A DNA stretch of 64,000 nt, from positions 1 to 64,000 of the forward strand of contig NZ_BSND01000013.1 in assembly GCF_030159795.1 (NCBI RefSeq), given 5' to 3'. Made by a program: the position numbers and the translations under genes. This DNA is from Methylophaga thalassica. Lineage in GTDB: Bacteria; Pseudomonadota; Gammaproteobacteria; Nitrosococcales; Methylophagaceae. The notes under the pieces were generated by a model. That model saw nothing but the letters and a program-made list of their open reading frames with translations. It made no database searches and had not been told where the DNA came from. Numbering within the stretch: position 1 is the first letter of the stretch; each line of letters opens with the position of its first letter. Shown one piece after another: positions 44,391 to 53,544 of this stretch.

Positions 44391-45696
44391 GCCTAACCCC
44401 ACTAAAGGTGCCCGAACGAATGCTGCACTCATTTTGAATGAAGTAGTCGTTCAGCAACGTTCTCTCAATACGGCCTTAGCTCAGTATTTGCCTCATGTTG
44501 ATGAAAAAGATCGTGGTTTTTGTCAACAGCTTTGCTATAGCAGTTTGCGTCATTACCCGACTCTGCAATTTATCGTCCACCAGCTGATAAAAAAACCCTT
44601 TAAAGCTAAAGACAAAGATATTGAGCAACTATTAATACTCGGTATTTTACAGTTACGTTTTTTAAATACACCGGATCATGCCGCTATTTCTGAAACAGTG
44701 GATGCCAGTAAAAAACTGAAAAAAGTCTGGGCGGGTGGTTTATTAAATGCCTGCCTGAGAAACTATCTAAGACAACAAGAACAGATCGAACAGAAGCTGT
44801 TGGCAAATGACCCAGCTAATTACGGGCATCCAAGCTGGTTACTATCACAATACCAGCAAGACTGGCCTGAAAGCTGGCAAGATATTACCAACGCTAATAA
44901 TAAACAGCCCCCGATGATGCTCCGGGTTAATCAGCAAAAAGTTTCACGTGAAGCATATCTTCAGCAGTTAAAGTCTGAACAGATTGCTGCCTCAATTATT
45001 GAAGCGACCGACCAGGGTATCTTGCTGGACCAACCTTGCGATGTATATAAACTACCGGGATTTGAAGAAGGTTGGGTTTCTGTGCAAGACGGCTCAGCCC
45101 AACTAGCCACAACGATTCTGGATATAAAGCCAGGACAGCGCGTGTTAGATGCCTGTGCTGCGCCCGGCGGTAAGACATGCCATATTCTTGAAACCTCTCC
45201 TGAAAATGACGTCACAGCTATCGATATATCATCTGATCGCTTACTGCAAATTCAACAAAATACGGATCGGCTTGGTTTACACGCCACATTAGTTGCTGCC
45301 GATGCCGCAGACACCAACCATTGGTGGAACGGACAAGCGTTTGACCGCATCCTTATCGATGCACCCTGCACGGGTAGTGGTGTCATTCGCCGCCATCCGG
45401 ACATAAAACTACTACGTCATCCAGAAGATATCGATACTTTGGCCAGTAAACAACAGGCTTTATTAGATAATTTGTGGCCACTGCTGAAAGCCGATGGTTT
45501 AATGGTTTACACTACCTGCTCTGCCTTTAAAAAAGAAAATGAGCAGCAAATTGAAGCGTTTCTACAACGACATCCAGATGCTGAAGAAGTCAAACTCTCT
45601 TCGACACCAGCGACAGCTAGGCCTTTCGGTTACCAGAGACTGCCTGGTGATGATGTTATGGACGGTTTTTATTATGCCTGCCTTCGCCGTAAGTAA
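44383..45696 (+). CDS. rsmB: 16S rRNA (cytosine967-C5)-methyltransferase RsmB
   Basis: SAM-dependent rRNA methyltransferase of about 437 residues. An N-terminal NusB-like RNA-binding domain precedes the catalytic domain with SAM motif DACAAPGGKT and catalytic cysteines in DAPCTGSGVIRRHPDIK and TTCSAFKKEN. No ATG is available. TTG at 44383 is chosen (MAKPNPTKGARTN), overlapping fmt by 8 nt; TTG at 44371 is the alternative. A parS-like sequence lies inside the gene at 44940-44955. Confidence 0.95.
   Translation: MAKPNPTKGARTNAALILNEVVVQQRSLNTALAQYLPHVDEKDRGFCQQLCYSSLRHYPTLQFIVHQLIKKPFKAKDKDIEQLLILGILQLRFLNTPDHAAISETVDASKKLKKVWAGGLLNACLRNYLRQQEQIEQKLLANDPANYGHPSWLLSQYQQDWPESWQDITNANNKQPPMMLRVNQQKVSREAYLQQLKSEQIAASIIEATDQGILLDQPCDVYKLPGFEEGWVSVQDGSAQLATTILDIKPGQRVLDACAAPGGKTCHILETSPENDVTAIDISSDRLLQIQQNTDRLGLHATLVAADAADTNHWWNGQAFDRILIDAPCTGSGVIRRHPDIKLLRHPEDIDTLASKQQALLDNLWPLLKADGLMVYTTCSAFKKENEQQIEAFLQRHPDAEEVKLSSTPATARPFGYQRLPGDDVMDGFYYACLRRK
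44940..44955 (+). promoter_or_regulatory. candidate parS partition site
   Basis: AGTTTCACGTGAAGCA matches the chromosomal parS consensus TGTTTCACGTGAAACA at 14 of 16 positions, with the central GTTTCACGTGAA intact. It is inside rsmB, about 24 kb from the parAB genes. It is the best match I found when scanning CACGTG words in the window. ParB would be expected to load here. Confidence 0.6.
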
Positions 45697-46249
45697 GCGT
45701 CTATTCCTGTCTCTTTTCTTATGGTTGTTTATTCAAACATCAGCCAATGCCACTGTTTTTAGCGTCAATAACCCGGTTGTTCATCCCATTGGTAATGCCT
45801 ATGTGCTGACGGCTCAAATTAATTACCCATTAACGCCACGAGTGATTGAAGCCCTGCAAAATGGCGTACCCATTACCTTTTTGCAAGAGTTTCGGCTAAT
45901 TGATGCTATGCCAATATTGGGCAGCTTCTGGCAATGGGAAACCACCTTATGGGAGAGCACTCTGAGCTATGAGCTTCGTTACCACGCATTATCAGAGCAA
46001 TATATTGTGGAGTCACTCGATACTCATGAACAACAAAACTTCCCTAGTTTGAGTGGTGCTCTAAAAGCCTTGGGCGATATTAATGCGCTCTCGCTGCCAC
46101 CAGAATATACCGAAGATACGGAAAATCTGATTCTGGAAATTCGCAGTGGATTGGATCTCAATGCCTTACCAACTCCAATGCGTCCTGGAGCCTTAATCTC
46201 TGACAAATGGCAACTCACCAGTCCATGGGTTCAAGCAGTATGGCTATAA
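45674..46249 (+). CDS. DUF4390 domain protein
   Basis: Exported protein of 191 residues with signal peptide MPAFAVSKRLFLSLFLWLF and cleavage after SANA. The mature sequence (TVFSVNNPVVHPIGNAYVLT, later WQWETTLWES and the end SPWVQAVWL) fits DUF4390. The family is regularly found between rsmB and an ntrY-like kinase. The start is uncertain: ATG at 45674 gives the best signal peptide, and ATGs at 45650/45653 are alternatives inside rsmB. Translation is likely coupled to rsmB. The function is unknown; perhaps a periplasmic input to the neighbouring kinase (inference). Confidence 0.85.
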   Translation: MPAFAVSKRLFLSLFLWLFIQTSANATVFSVNNPVVHPIGNAYVLTAQINYPLTPRVIEALQNGVPITFLQEFRLIDAMPILGSFWQWETTLWESTLSYELRYHALSEQYIVESLDTHEQQNFPSLSGALKALGDINALSLPPEYTEDTENLILEIRSGLDLNALPTPMRPGALISDKWQLTSPWVQAVWL

Positions 46250-48405
46250 GTCTTATCAAGCGACTTAGCTCAGGTACAGCACCATACTTCTCTCTCGCAT
46301 TTTTACTGCTTGTTCTCGCCTATTTGCTAAGCGCAGCTACTCAAGATAGTTCACGGCTGAATGACCTCTTTCTGGTTATCTTTGGTATTGGTGTTGCCTG
46401 TCTATTATTACTGGTGGGCATTCTTGCTCGCAGCCTCTTTCGTTTATATCGCGACTTTAAAAAACATGAGGCGGGATCGCGGCTTACCGTCCGACTGGTT
46501 AGCCTGTTTGTTTTATTGATTTTAGTTGCGACATCGATTGTTTACGGCTTTTCGATCCACTTCCTGCATCGCGGTATTAACAGCTGGTTTGATGTCAAAG
46601 TAGAACAAGCACTGAATGATTCACTGGAGTTAAGCCGTACCGCTTTTGGTATCCGCATGCGAACCCTGCTGCGCCAAACCAGAATGATGGCTGGTGTTCT
46701 TAGTGAACTACCCGATAGCGAGCTATCACACAGCTTACGGGATTTAACGCAATTGAGTGGCGCACTGGAGCTTAGTATCTGGGCAAGAGATGGACAACCG
46801 ATTGCGTCGAGTATTGAAAGTCCAACTATTATGGTACCGAACAGACCTAACGATACCATCATGCATCAGCTGCTTCAGGGTGAAGATTATATCGGCATGG
46901 ACCCCTCAGAAAATGACAAGCTCCAACTGCGGGCCGCTGTCAGAATTCCACAAAAGTCTGTCTTAGCCGAAGAACGAATTCTCAATGTGTTGTTTCCGAT
47001 CAATGATCATTTAAGTGATCTCGGTAAAACCGTGCAAGATGCTTACTCTGATTACAAAGAGTTAAGTTATCTCAGAAAACCTTTAATTACCGTGTTCACA
47101 CTGACCTTAAGCCTGATTGTGTTTTTAACCATTCTGGTGTCTATCTGGTTTGCTATCTGGATATCCCGACGTATCGTCGAGCCGCTACAAGAACTAGCGC
47201 AAGGTACACAAGCGGTGGCTTCCGGTAACTACAATATGCAACTGACGGCCTCAGGCCACGATGAAATTGGCTTCCTGGTTCGCTCGTTTAACCAAATGAC
47301 ACAAAGGCTAACCCATGCCCGCAATGCGTCACAGCGTAGTCACCGTTTATTAGAACAACAAACAAGTTACCTGACCACTGTCCTTGGCAGCTTATCCAGT
47401 GGCGTGGTCACCGTGGATAAACGCCTTTATCTGCATACAGCCAATAATGCCAGCAGCAAAATTCTCGGTGTTAAACTCCAGCAACGTCTGGAAAGCCCTT
47501 TATCCAAGCTGGCTGAAATTAACAAAAATATGAAAACGTTCTGCGAAATGATTGAACGTTGCGCTGTCAAAGGTATTGCCTGGGAACAGCAAGTAGAACT
47601 ACAAAAACAAAACGGCAACCAAACCTTAATTTGTCATGGTACCGAATTACCCAATAATAGTGGCTGGGTTATCGTTTTTGAAGACATCACTACACTGCTA
47701 CAAGCACAGCGTAATGCCGCCTGGGGTGAAGTGGCACGGCGTCTGGCTCACGAAATAAAAAATCCTTTAACACCGATTCAGCTGTCAGCGGAACGTCTGC
47801 AACGAAAATACGCAGCGATTGTGCCCGAGGAGCAGGTCGAAGTCGTCGATAAACTCACCAATACCATCATTCAACAAGTTGAAGCGATGAAAGAAATGGT
47901 GAATGAATTCTCCGAGTATGCGCGCACGCCGGCATTACAATTACAGTCCTATGATATCGGTCAACTGATTCGTGAAGTACTGGCCATGTATCAGAGTAAT
48001 CCGAATCATCAGTTCACGCTGTTAAACAGCCCGGAAAGTGTGGCGGTCAAAATTGATGTCAATCGTTTTCGGCAAGTCATGCATAATTTATTGAAAAACG
48101 CTATCGAAGCCTGTGAGGACGCTCAACTTCCTGTCGATATCGTTATCAGTTACCATCCACTTACTCACCAACAACGTCGTTGGCTTGAAATTTCTGTTCG
48201 GGATTACGGTCCTGGCATCCCCTTTTCTATTATTGATAAATTATTCGAACCCTACGCCACGACGAAACATAAAGGCACCGGGCTTGGCTTAGCTATCGTT
48301 AAAAAAATGATTGAAGAACATGGTGGTGATGTCTGGGCGGAAAATCTGGATCCAGAAGGAACGAGTATAATTATAAGATTGCCATTGGAGGAGTCTCCGT
48401 CGTGA
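46240..48405 (+). CDS. ntrY: NtrY-like sensor histidine kinase
   Basis: Membrane kinase of about 721 residues. There are two N-terminal helices, a third at about 90-115 and a fourth at about 285-310 that enclose a periplasmic sensing region, then a HAMP segment (RRIVEPLQELAQGTQAVASG), a PAS-like domain, the phosphoacceptor box (RRLAHEIKNPLTPIQLSAE) and an ATPase domain (NLLKNAIEACED, GPGIP, GTGLGLAIVKKMIEEHGG). The ATG at 46240 overlaps the DUF4390 stop by 10 nt; upstream ATGs are possible. It overlaps the regulator gene by 4 nt. The signal sensed is unknown; NtrY homologues are linked to nitrogen, redox or envelope states in other bacteria. Confidence 0.93.
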   Translation: MAISLIKRLSSGTAPYFSLAFLLLVLAYLLSAATQDSSRLNDLFLVIFGIGVACLLLLVGILARSLFRLYRDFKKHEAGSRLTVRLVSLFVLLILVATSIVYGFSIHFLHRGINSWFDVKVEQALNDSLELSRTAFGIRMRTLLRQTRMMAGVLSELPDSELSHSLRDLTQLSGALELSIWARDGQPIASSIESPTIMVPNRPNDTIMHQLLQGEDYIGMDPSENDKLQLRAAVRIPQKSVLAEERILNVLFPINDHLSDLGKTVQDAYSDYKELSYLRKPLITVFTLTLSLIVFLTILVSIWFAIWISRRIVEPLQELAQGTQAVASGNYNMQLTASGHDEIGFLVRSFNQMTQRLTHARNASQRSHRLLEQQTSYLTTVLGSLSSGVVTVDKRLYLHTANNASSKILGVKLQQRLESPLSKLAEINKNMKTFCEMIERCAVKGIAWEQQVELQKQNGNQTLICHGTELPNNSGWVIVFEDITTLLQAQRNAAWGEVARRLAHEIKNPLTPIQLSAERLQRKYAAIVPEEQVEVVDKLTNTIIQQVEAMKEMVNEFSEYARTPALQLQSYDIGQLIREVLAMYQSNPNHQFTLLNSPESVAVKIDVNRFRQVMHNLLKNAIEACEDAQLPVDIVISYHPLTHQQRRWLEISVRDYGPGIPFSIIDKLFEPYATTKHKGTGLGLAIVKKMIEEHGGDVWAENLDPEGTSIIIRLPLEESPS

Positions 48406-49676
48406 GTAATGACAAACCCCTGATTCTTGTTGTTGATGATGAGCCGGATATTCGCGAGCTAATCAAAGACATTCTGGAAGACGAAAACTATGAAGTCAGA
48501 ATTGCTGCTGATGGGCAGGAAGCACAACAAATTTTTAACGAACAACAGCCTGATCTGATTCTGCTCGATATCTGGATGCCGGATATCGATGGTATTAGTC
48601 TGTTAAAAGAATTCAAACAACAAAATAAAAATGTCACTATCGTGATGATGTCCGGCCATGGCACGATAGAAACCGCCGTAGAAGCAACGCGGCTGGGCGC
48701 CAGTGATTTCATTGAGAAACCGCTGTCGACGGCCAAACTTCTGCGCGGTGTTGAGCAAGCCCTCGAAAATAGAGCAAAACAAGCCAGCATACAAAAAGAA
48801 CTGGCACAGATTCCTGTGGGTAAAAGTCAGCAGATAAAATTATTGCGTGAACAAGTTGAACGCGTTGCGAAACACGAAATGCCTATTCTGCTGGTAGGTG
48901 AGCCTGGGGTGGGCAAACATTGTTTTTCGCATTATTTACATAGCCTGGGTCAATTCTCAGGCGGTAAATTTATTGAATTAAGCCCAGAAAGCTTTCCATT
49001 AGATAGCCTGAAGATTACCTCATTAGCTAAAAATAACTGTTTGTATATCCATGACTTGGCCTTGCTGAGTGATGAAGCTCAGGCACTGTTATTACACCTG
49101 TTGGAGACTCATAAATTACAGCAGTGTCAGCTGATTTGCGCTACACAATACTCCTTACAAAAAGCCGTCGATAACGGTGACTTTCTGGAGAGCCTGTTGT
49201 ATCAGCTCAATAGCATCACTCTGATAGTACCACCACTTCGTGATCATATTGAAGATATTCCAGAGCTTGTTCATCACTTTGTTGACGTACAAACCACGCG
49301 TTCCGGCTTGCCATACCGTCGTTTCACTGTTGCCGCACAAAACCGCCTCAGGAACCATGAATGGTCTGGCAATATTCTTGAATTGAAAAATGTCATCCAA
49401 CGCTTATTAGTACTGGGGAATGGTGAAGATATTGATGTCGCAGATGTCGATCTTGCACTCGCCTCAGAAGCTGAAGCTATCGAAAATGGTGATGAAACTA
49501 TTAACTTTGAATTACCTCTGCGTGAAGCCAGAGAACAATTCGAGCGCATTTACCTTTTACGTAAATTACAAGAAACAGACGGCAATGTAGGTAAAGCGGC
49601 TAAACTGGCTGGCATGGAAAGAACACATCTTTATCGAAAGCTTCGCTCTCTTGGTATAGACACCAAACAGATTTAG
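48402..49676 (+). CDS. ntrX: NtrX-like response regulator with degenerate AAA+ domain
   Basis: Response regulator of 424 residues. The receiver domain has Asp12/Asp13, phospho-acceptor Asp56 and Lys106. The AAA+ domain is degenerate: Walker A is GEPGVGKH (His173 where Ser/Thr is expected), the Walker B segment reads CLYIHDLA instead of a DE pair, and the region that should contain GAFTGA is deleted (IELSPESFPL leads quickly to LKITSLAK). The C-terminal Fis-type helix-turn-helix is intact (NVGKAAKLAGMERTHLYRKL). It probably binds DNA in response to phosphorylation but should not drive sigma54 promoters by ATP hydrolysis. Cotranscribed with the kinase; trkA follows 9 nt later. Confidence 0.92.
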   Translation: MSNDKPLILVVDDEPDIRELIKDILEDENYEVRIAADGQEAQQIFNEQQPDLILLDIWMPDIDGISLLKEFKQQNKNVTIVMMSGHGTIETAVEATRLGASDFIEKPLSTAKLLRGVEQALENRAKQASIQKELAQIPVGKSQQIKLLREQVERVAKHEMPILLVGEPGVGKHCFSHYLHSLGQFSGGKFIELSPESFPLDSLKITSLAKNNCLYIHDLALLSDEAQALLLHLLETHKLQQCQLICATQYSLQKAVDNGDFLESLLYQLNSITLIVPPLRDHIEDIPELVHHFVDVQTTRSGLPYRRFTVAAQNRLRNHEWSGNILELKNVIQRLLVLGNGEDIDVADVDLALASEAEAIENGDETINFELPLREAREQFERIYLLRKLQETDGNVGKAAKLAGMERTHLYRKLRSLGIDTKQI

Positions 49677-49685
49677 GAATCGACT

Positions 49686-51068
49686 ATGAAAATTCTGATC
49701 CTCGGAGCCGGTCAAGTCGGCGCTTCTGTGGCGGCAACATTGGCTCGCGAAGACGATGATGTCACCCTTGTCGATACAGACAGCACTAACTTACTCAAAC
49801 TTCAGGATCATTACGATATTCGTACGATTCAGGGACAAGCCTCTCATCCCGATGTGTTGGCTCGGGCTGGCGCTGAAGATGCTGACTTGATTCTGGCAGT
49901 GACTAACAGTGATGAAACCAATATGGTGGCCTGTCAGATTTGTCATACGCTCTACAACACGCCCACCAAAATTGCCCGTATTCGCTCAACAGGCTACCTG
50001 TCGACGCCACAATTATTTGATAAAGAAAACCCTCAGGCGATTGCCATTGATATGCTCATCAGTCCTGAGCAAATCGTCACTGAATATATCCAGCGACTTA
50101 TCAGCCATCCTAATGCTTTGCAGGTATTGGATTTTGCTGAAGGTAAAGTGCAGCTGGTTGCTGTAAAAGCCTTTCATGGCGGTCTGTTGGTCGGGCATCC
50201 ACTGCGTGATTTACGCAAACATATTCCGAAAACAGAAACCCGGGTTGCCGCTATTTTCCGTGATGGTCACCCTATCACGCCCACCGGTGATACCACTATT
50301 CAGGCCGATGATGAAGTTTTTTTCATCGCCGCCACCAAAGACATTCGTGCTGTCATGGGCGAACTGCGTCGTCTGGAAAAACCCTATAAGCGTATTATGC
50401 TGGCTGGCGGCGGTAATATCGGTGCCCGCCTGGCAAAAGCCTTAGAAAATGATTATCAAATCAAATTAATCGAAGCCAACCCCGATCGCGCTGAGTTCTT
50501 GTCAGAAGAGTTGAGCAACAGTATTGTGCTGTTAGGCGATGTCGCTAATGAAGAACTGTTACTCGAAGAAGAAATCGATAAAGTCGATCTGTTTTGTGCC
50601 TTAACCAATGATGACGAGGCCAATATTCTCTCTGCCATGCTGGCAAAACGACTTGGTGCCAGTAAGGTTTTATCGCTGATTAATCGGGCAGCCTATGTGG
50701 ATTTGGTAGAAAGTGGCAGTATTGATATTGCCTTATCACCACAGCAGGCGACTATTGGTAGTCTACTTGCCCATATTCGTCGTGGCGATATTGTCGCCGT
50801 ACACTCCCTACGCCGTGGTGCTGCTGAAGCATTGGAAGCGATTGCTCATGGTGATAGCAGTTCTTCTGTCGTTGTCGGTCGACGCATTGATGAAATCGAC
50901 TTACCACCAGGTACAACGATTGGGGCGATTGTGCGGGGTGAAGAAGTGATTATTGCTAAAGATGAGACCATTATTGAATCTGAAGACCACGTTATTTTAT
51001 TTTTAGTGAATAAACGTTACATAAAAGAGGTCGAACGTTTATTCCAGGTTGGCTTTACCTTCTTTTAG
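49686..51068 (+). CDS. trkA: Trk potassium uptake regulator TrkA
   Basis: Peripheral cytoplasmic subunit of the Trk K+ system, 460 residues. Two RCK units are seen: NAD-binding motifs [10 protein letters not shown] at the start and [10 protein letters not shown] at about 240, each followed by an RCK-C domain. No trkH or trkG gene lies in the window, so the channel partner is encoded elsewhere. The rsmB-to-trkA order is conserved in many gammaproteobacteria. Confidence 0.97.
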   Translation: MKILILGAGQVGASVAATLAREDDDVTLVDTDSTNLLKLQDHYDIRTIQGQASHPDVLARAGAEDADLILAVTNSDETNMVACQICHTLYNTPTKIARIRSTGYLSTPQLFDKENPQAIAIDMLISPEQIVTEYIQRLISHPNALQVLDFAEGKVQLVAVKAFHGGLLVGHPLRDLRKHIPKTETRVAAIFRDGHPITPTGDTTIQADDEVFFIAATKDIRAVMGELRRLEKPYKRIMLAGGGNIGARLAKALENDYQIKLIEANPDRAEFLSEELSNSIVLLGDVANEELLLEEEIDKVDLFCALTNDDEANILSAMLAKRLGASKVLSLINRAAYVDLVESGSIDIALSPQQATIGSLLAHIRRGDIVAVHSLRRGAAEALEAIAHGDSSSSVVVGRRIDEIDLPPGTTIGAIVRGEEVIIAKDETIIESEDHVILFLVNKRYIKEVERLFQVGFTFF

Positions 51069-51075
51069 GAGTGCT

Positions 51076-51636
51076 ATGGAGTCTTCATTACAAAACCATT
51101 TTCTGATTGCGATGCCTGCTCTGGCCGATTCATTTTTTTATCGTTCGGTCATTTATCTCTGCGAACATGATAAAAATGGTGCTATGGGCCTGATTATTAA
51201 CCGACCGACCCGTGTCATGTTAGAAGAACTCTTATCTCACCTTCATATTGAGAACCCCTCCGAAAGCATAAAAAACACACCGGTTTTATTTGGGGGACCG
51301 GTGCAAAAAGGCCAGGGCATGGTGATACATGATCAGGCTCAGTCCCCCTGGAAATCGAGTCTGCAATTATCTGACGATGTTATCTTAACCACATCCACTG
51401 ATATTCTTGAAGCCATTGGTACCGATGAAGGCCCATCTAATGCCCTGGTAACCCTGGGTTATGCCGGTTGGTCCGCAGGTCAGCTAGAAGAGGAACTCAT
51501 GGAAAATAGCTGGCTAACTGTTCCAGCCAGTCATGAGTTATTATTTACCACACCAGCCGAACAGCGCTGGCAAGCAGCCGCTAAATCTATCGGCGTTGAT
51601 ATTAACCTGATGTCTAACTTTGCAGGCCACTCATGA
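51076..51636 (+). CDS. YqgE/AlgH family protein
   Basis: Conserved protein of 186 residues (LIAMPALADSFFYRSVIYLCEH, GLIINRP, and LGYAGWSAGQLEEEL). The structure of the family is known but the biochemical role is not. The ATG at 51076 with AGGAG 4 nt upstream is chosen; a longer frame overlaps trkA. It overlaps ruvX by 4 nt, the classic yqgE-yqgF pair. Confidence 0.94.
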   Translation: MESSLQNHFLIAMPALADSFFYRSVIYLCEHDKNGAMGLIINRPTRVMLEELLSHLHIENPSESIKNTPVLFGGPVQKGQGMVIHDQAQSPWKSSLQLSDDVILTTSTDILEAIGTDEGPSNALVTLGYAGWSAGQLEEELMENSWLTVPASHELLFTTPAEQRWQAAAKSIGVDINLMSNFAGHS

Positions 51637-52052
51637 GTGCAGCCAGGACCTTACTTGGTTTCGATTTCGGCATGAAAAATATCGGCATTGCCGTCGGTCA
51701 GGAATTAACGGCCACAGCTAACCCGCTGACCGCAATCAAGGCACGTGATGGTATTCCGGACTGGTCGCAAATAGAAAAACTGCTGAAAGAGTGGCAACCC
51801 GATCTGCTTATCGTCGGTCTTCCTCTGAATATGGATGGGACTGAACAAGAAATGACGGCCGCCGCTAAACGGTTTGGAAATCGACTGAATGGTCGATTTA
51901 ATATTCCAGTGGAATGGCAAGATGAAAGACTGACAACATACGAAGCACTAGACCAAATGGGAATCCGCAGTAAAATGGACTCTCGTCAACGCAGTGACGT
52001 CGATCAGTTATCTGCACAACTCATACTTCAATCATGGCTGAACCAACAATGA
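51633..52052 (+). CDS. ruvX: Holliday junction resolvase-like RuvX (YqgF)
   Basis: RNase H-fold protein of 139 residues, implicated in 16S rRNA 5' end processing and in Holliday junction resolution. The first catalytic Asp is in [16 protein letters not shown], the second acidic residue in the [10 protein letters not shown] block, and the third in [10 protein letters not shown]. The start overlaps yqgE and the stop overlaps pyrR (ATGA), so the genes are translationally coupled. Confidence 0.95.
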   Translation: MSAARTLLGFDFGMKNIGIAVGQELTATANPLTAIKARDGIPDWSQIEKLLKEWQPDLLIVGLPLNMDGTEQEMTAAAKRFGNRLNGRFNIPVEWQDERLTTYEALDQMGIRSKMDSRQRSDVDQLSAQLILQSWLNQQ

Positions 52053-52573
52053 CCATCGCACTGACCCAAAATCAAGTTCAGAACCTGCTCAATGATATGG
52101 CAGCAGATATTCGCGAGAAATTCGCGGAAAAACAACCCTTACTCGTCGGTATTCATACCGGAGGCGTATGGGTAGCTAAAGCCTTACAGGATATTCTGGG
52201 TAAGGATTTTTTCGACGCGCCACTCGGCACCCTTAACATTGCCTATTATCGGGATGATTTCACCCGCATTGGCATGCACCCTCAGGTGACACCATCGGAT
52301 TTGCCTTTTAGCGTAGATGGCCGTCATCTGATTCTGGTTGATGATGTGCTGCATAGTGGACGCACCACTCGTGCCGCTCTCAATGAGATTTTTGACTATG
52401 GCCGCCCAGCCAGCGTCACGCTGGTGGTTTTGGTTGACCGCAATGGGCGTGAACTGCCTATCCAGGCAGATATCATCGGAAAAACCGTTGAGGTCGCCAA
52501 AGGCCAACATATCAAACTCACTAATAGCTCAGGATTACAGTTGGAATATCGAAACAAAGGCAAGGCTGAATGA
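52049..52573 (+). CDS. pyrR: PyrR-type uracil phosphoribosyltransferase/regulator
   Basis: Phosphoribosyltransferase of 174 residues. The PRPP-binding motif is [20 protein letters not shown], with YRDDFTRIG upstream. In Gram-positive bacteria PyrR binds pyr mRNA to attenuate transcription. In pseudomonad-type clusters (pyrR-pyrB-pyrC') its regulatory role is less clear. The start at the ATGA overlap is preferred; an ATG five codons earlier is possible. No attenuator is visible directly upstream, because the gene is inside a tight operon. Confidence 0.93.
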   Translation: MTIALTQNQVQNLLNDMAADIREKFAEKQPLLVGIHTGGVWVAKALQDILGKDFFDAPLGTLNIAYYRDDFTRIGMHPQVTPSDLPFSVDGRHLILVDDVLHSGRTTRAALNEIFDYGRPASVTLVVLVDRNGRELPIQADIIGKTVEVAKGQHIKLTNSSGLQLEYRNKGKAE

Positions 52574-53544
52574 ATAACAACCAATTGACGGAAAGCGGTC
52601 AGCTACGCCACTTCCTCACGATTGAAGGACTAAAAAAGCCACTACTGACGGAAATTATGGACCGGGCAGAGCAATTTTCGGGCATCACCAATCGTCAGGT
52701 AAAAAAAGTCCCCATCCTGCGGGGGAAAACCATCGTTAACCTGTTTTTTGAGAACAGTACTCGTACCCGTTCTACCTTTGAACTGGCCGCAAAACGTCTG
52801 TCTGCCGATGTCATGAATTTTAATATCAGCACCTCAGCCACTTCAAAAGGTGAAAGTCTGCTCGATACCTTGCACAACCTTGAGTCGATGCACACAGACA
52901 TGTTTGTTGTCAGACACAATCAAAGCGGTGCCGCTGAATTTATTGCTCAACATGTCTCACCTCATGTCAGCGTCATTAATGCGGGTGATGGCTGTCATGC
53001 TCATCCAACACAAGCCATGCTGGATATGTTTACCATTCGTCGCCATAAAAAAAGCTTCCCTGATCTGCGGGTGGCGATCGTCGGTGATATTTTGCACTCA
53101 CGGGTGGCGCGTTCACAGATTCAAGCGTTATCAACACTTGGCGTTGGTGAAATTCGTGTTATTGGTCCCAAAACCCTACTGCCTGCCGACTGCCAGACGC
53201 TCGGCGTGCATGTGTATCACGATATGGAAGCAGGCTTAGAAGATGTTGACGTGATTATTATGCTGCGTCTGCAGCTTGAACGTATGCAAGGGGCTTTAAT
53301 CCCCAGCGCCAGAGAGTATTTCCACTGCTTTGGGCTAACAGACGACAAACTCAAACTCGCTAAACCAGATGCCATTGTAATGCACCCAGGCCCGATCAAC
53401 CGAGGCGTCGAAATTGCCTCATCCGTGGCTGACGGCCCACAATCGGTCATATTAGAACAAGTCACTCATGGTATTGCTGTCAGAATGGCCGTGATGTCCA
53501 TGGCTATGGGTGCACAATCAGAACAAAACGAGCTGCCAGCATGA
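52570..53544 (+). CDS. pyrB: aspartate carbamoyltransferase catalytic subunit
   Basis: Catalyses the first committed step of pyrimidine synthesis; 324 residues. The carbamoyl-phosphate motif [13 protein letters not shown], the HPTQAMLDM block and [12 protein letters not shown] are conserved. No pyrI regulatory gene is present. Instead a dihydroorotase homologue without catalytic histidines overlaps its end by 4 nt, the pseudomonad class A ATCase arrangement, where the two proteins form a dodecamer (family knowledge). Confidence 0.97.
   Translation: MNNNQLTESGQLRHFLTIEGLKKPLLTEIMDRAEQFSGITNRQVKKVPILRGKTIVNLFFENSTRTRSTFELAAKRLSADVMNFNISTSATSKGESLLDTLHNLESMHTDMFVVRHNQSGAAEFIAQHVSPHVSVINAGDGCHAHPTQAMLDMFTIRRHKKSFPDLRVAIVGDILHSRVARSQIQALSTLGVGEIRVIGPKTLLPADCQTLGVHVYHDMEAGLEDVDVIIMLRLQLERMQGALIPSAREYFHCFGLTDDKLKLAKPDAIVMHPGPINRGVEIASSVADGPQSVILEQVTHGIAVRMAVMSMAMGAQSEQNELPA

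Noticed and set aside
49938-51068. Complete potassium uptake system
   Set aside because: Only TrkA is encoded; no membrane channel subunit is present in the window.
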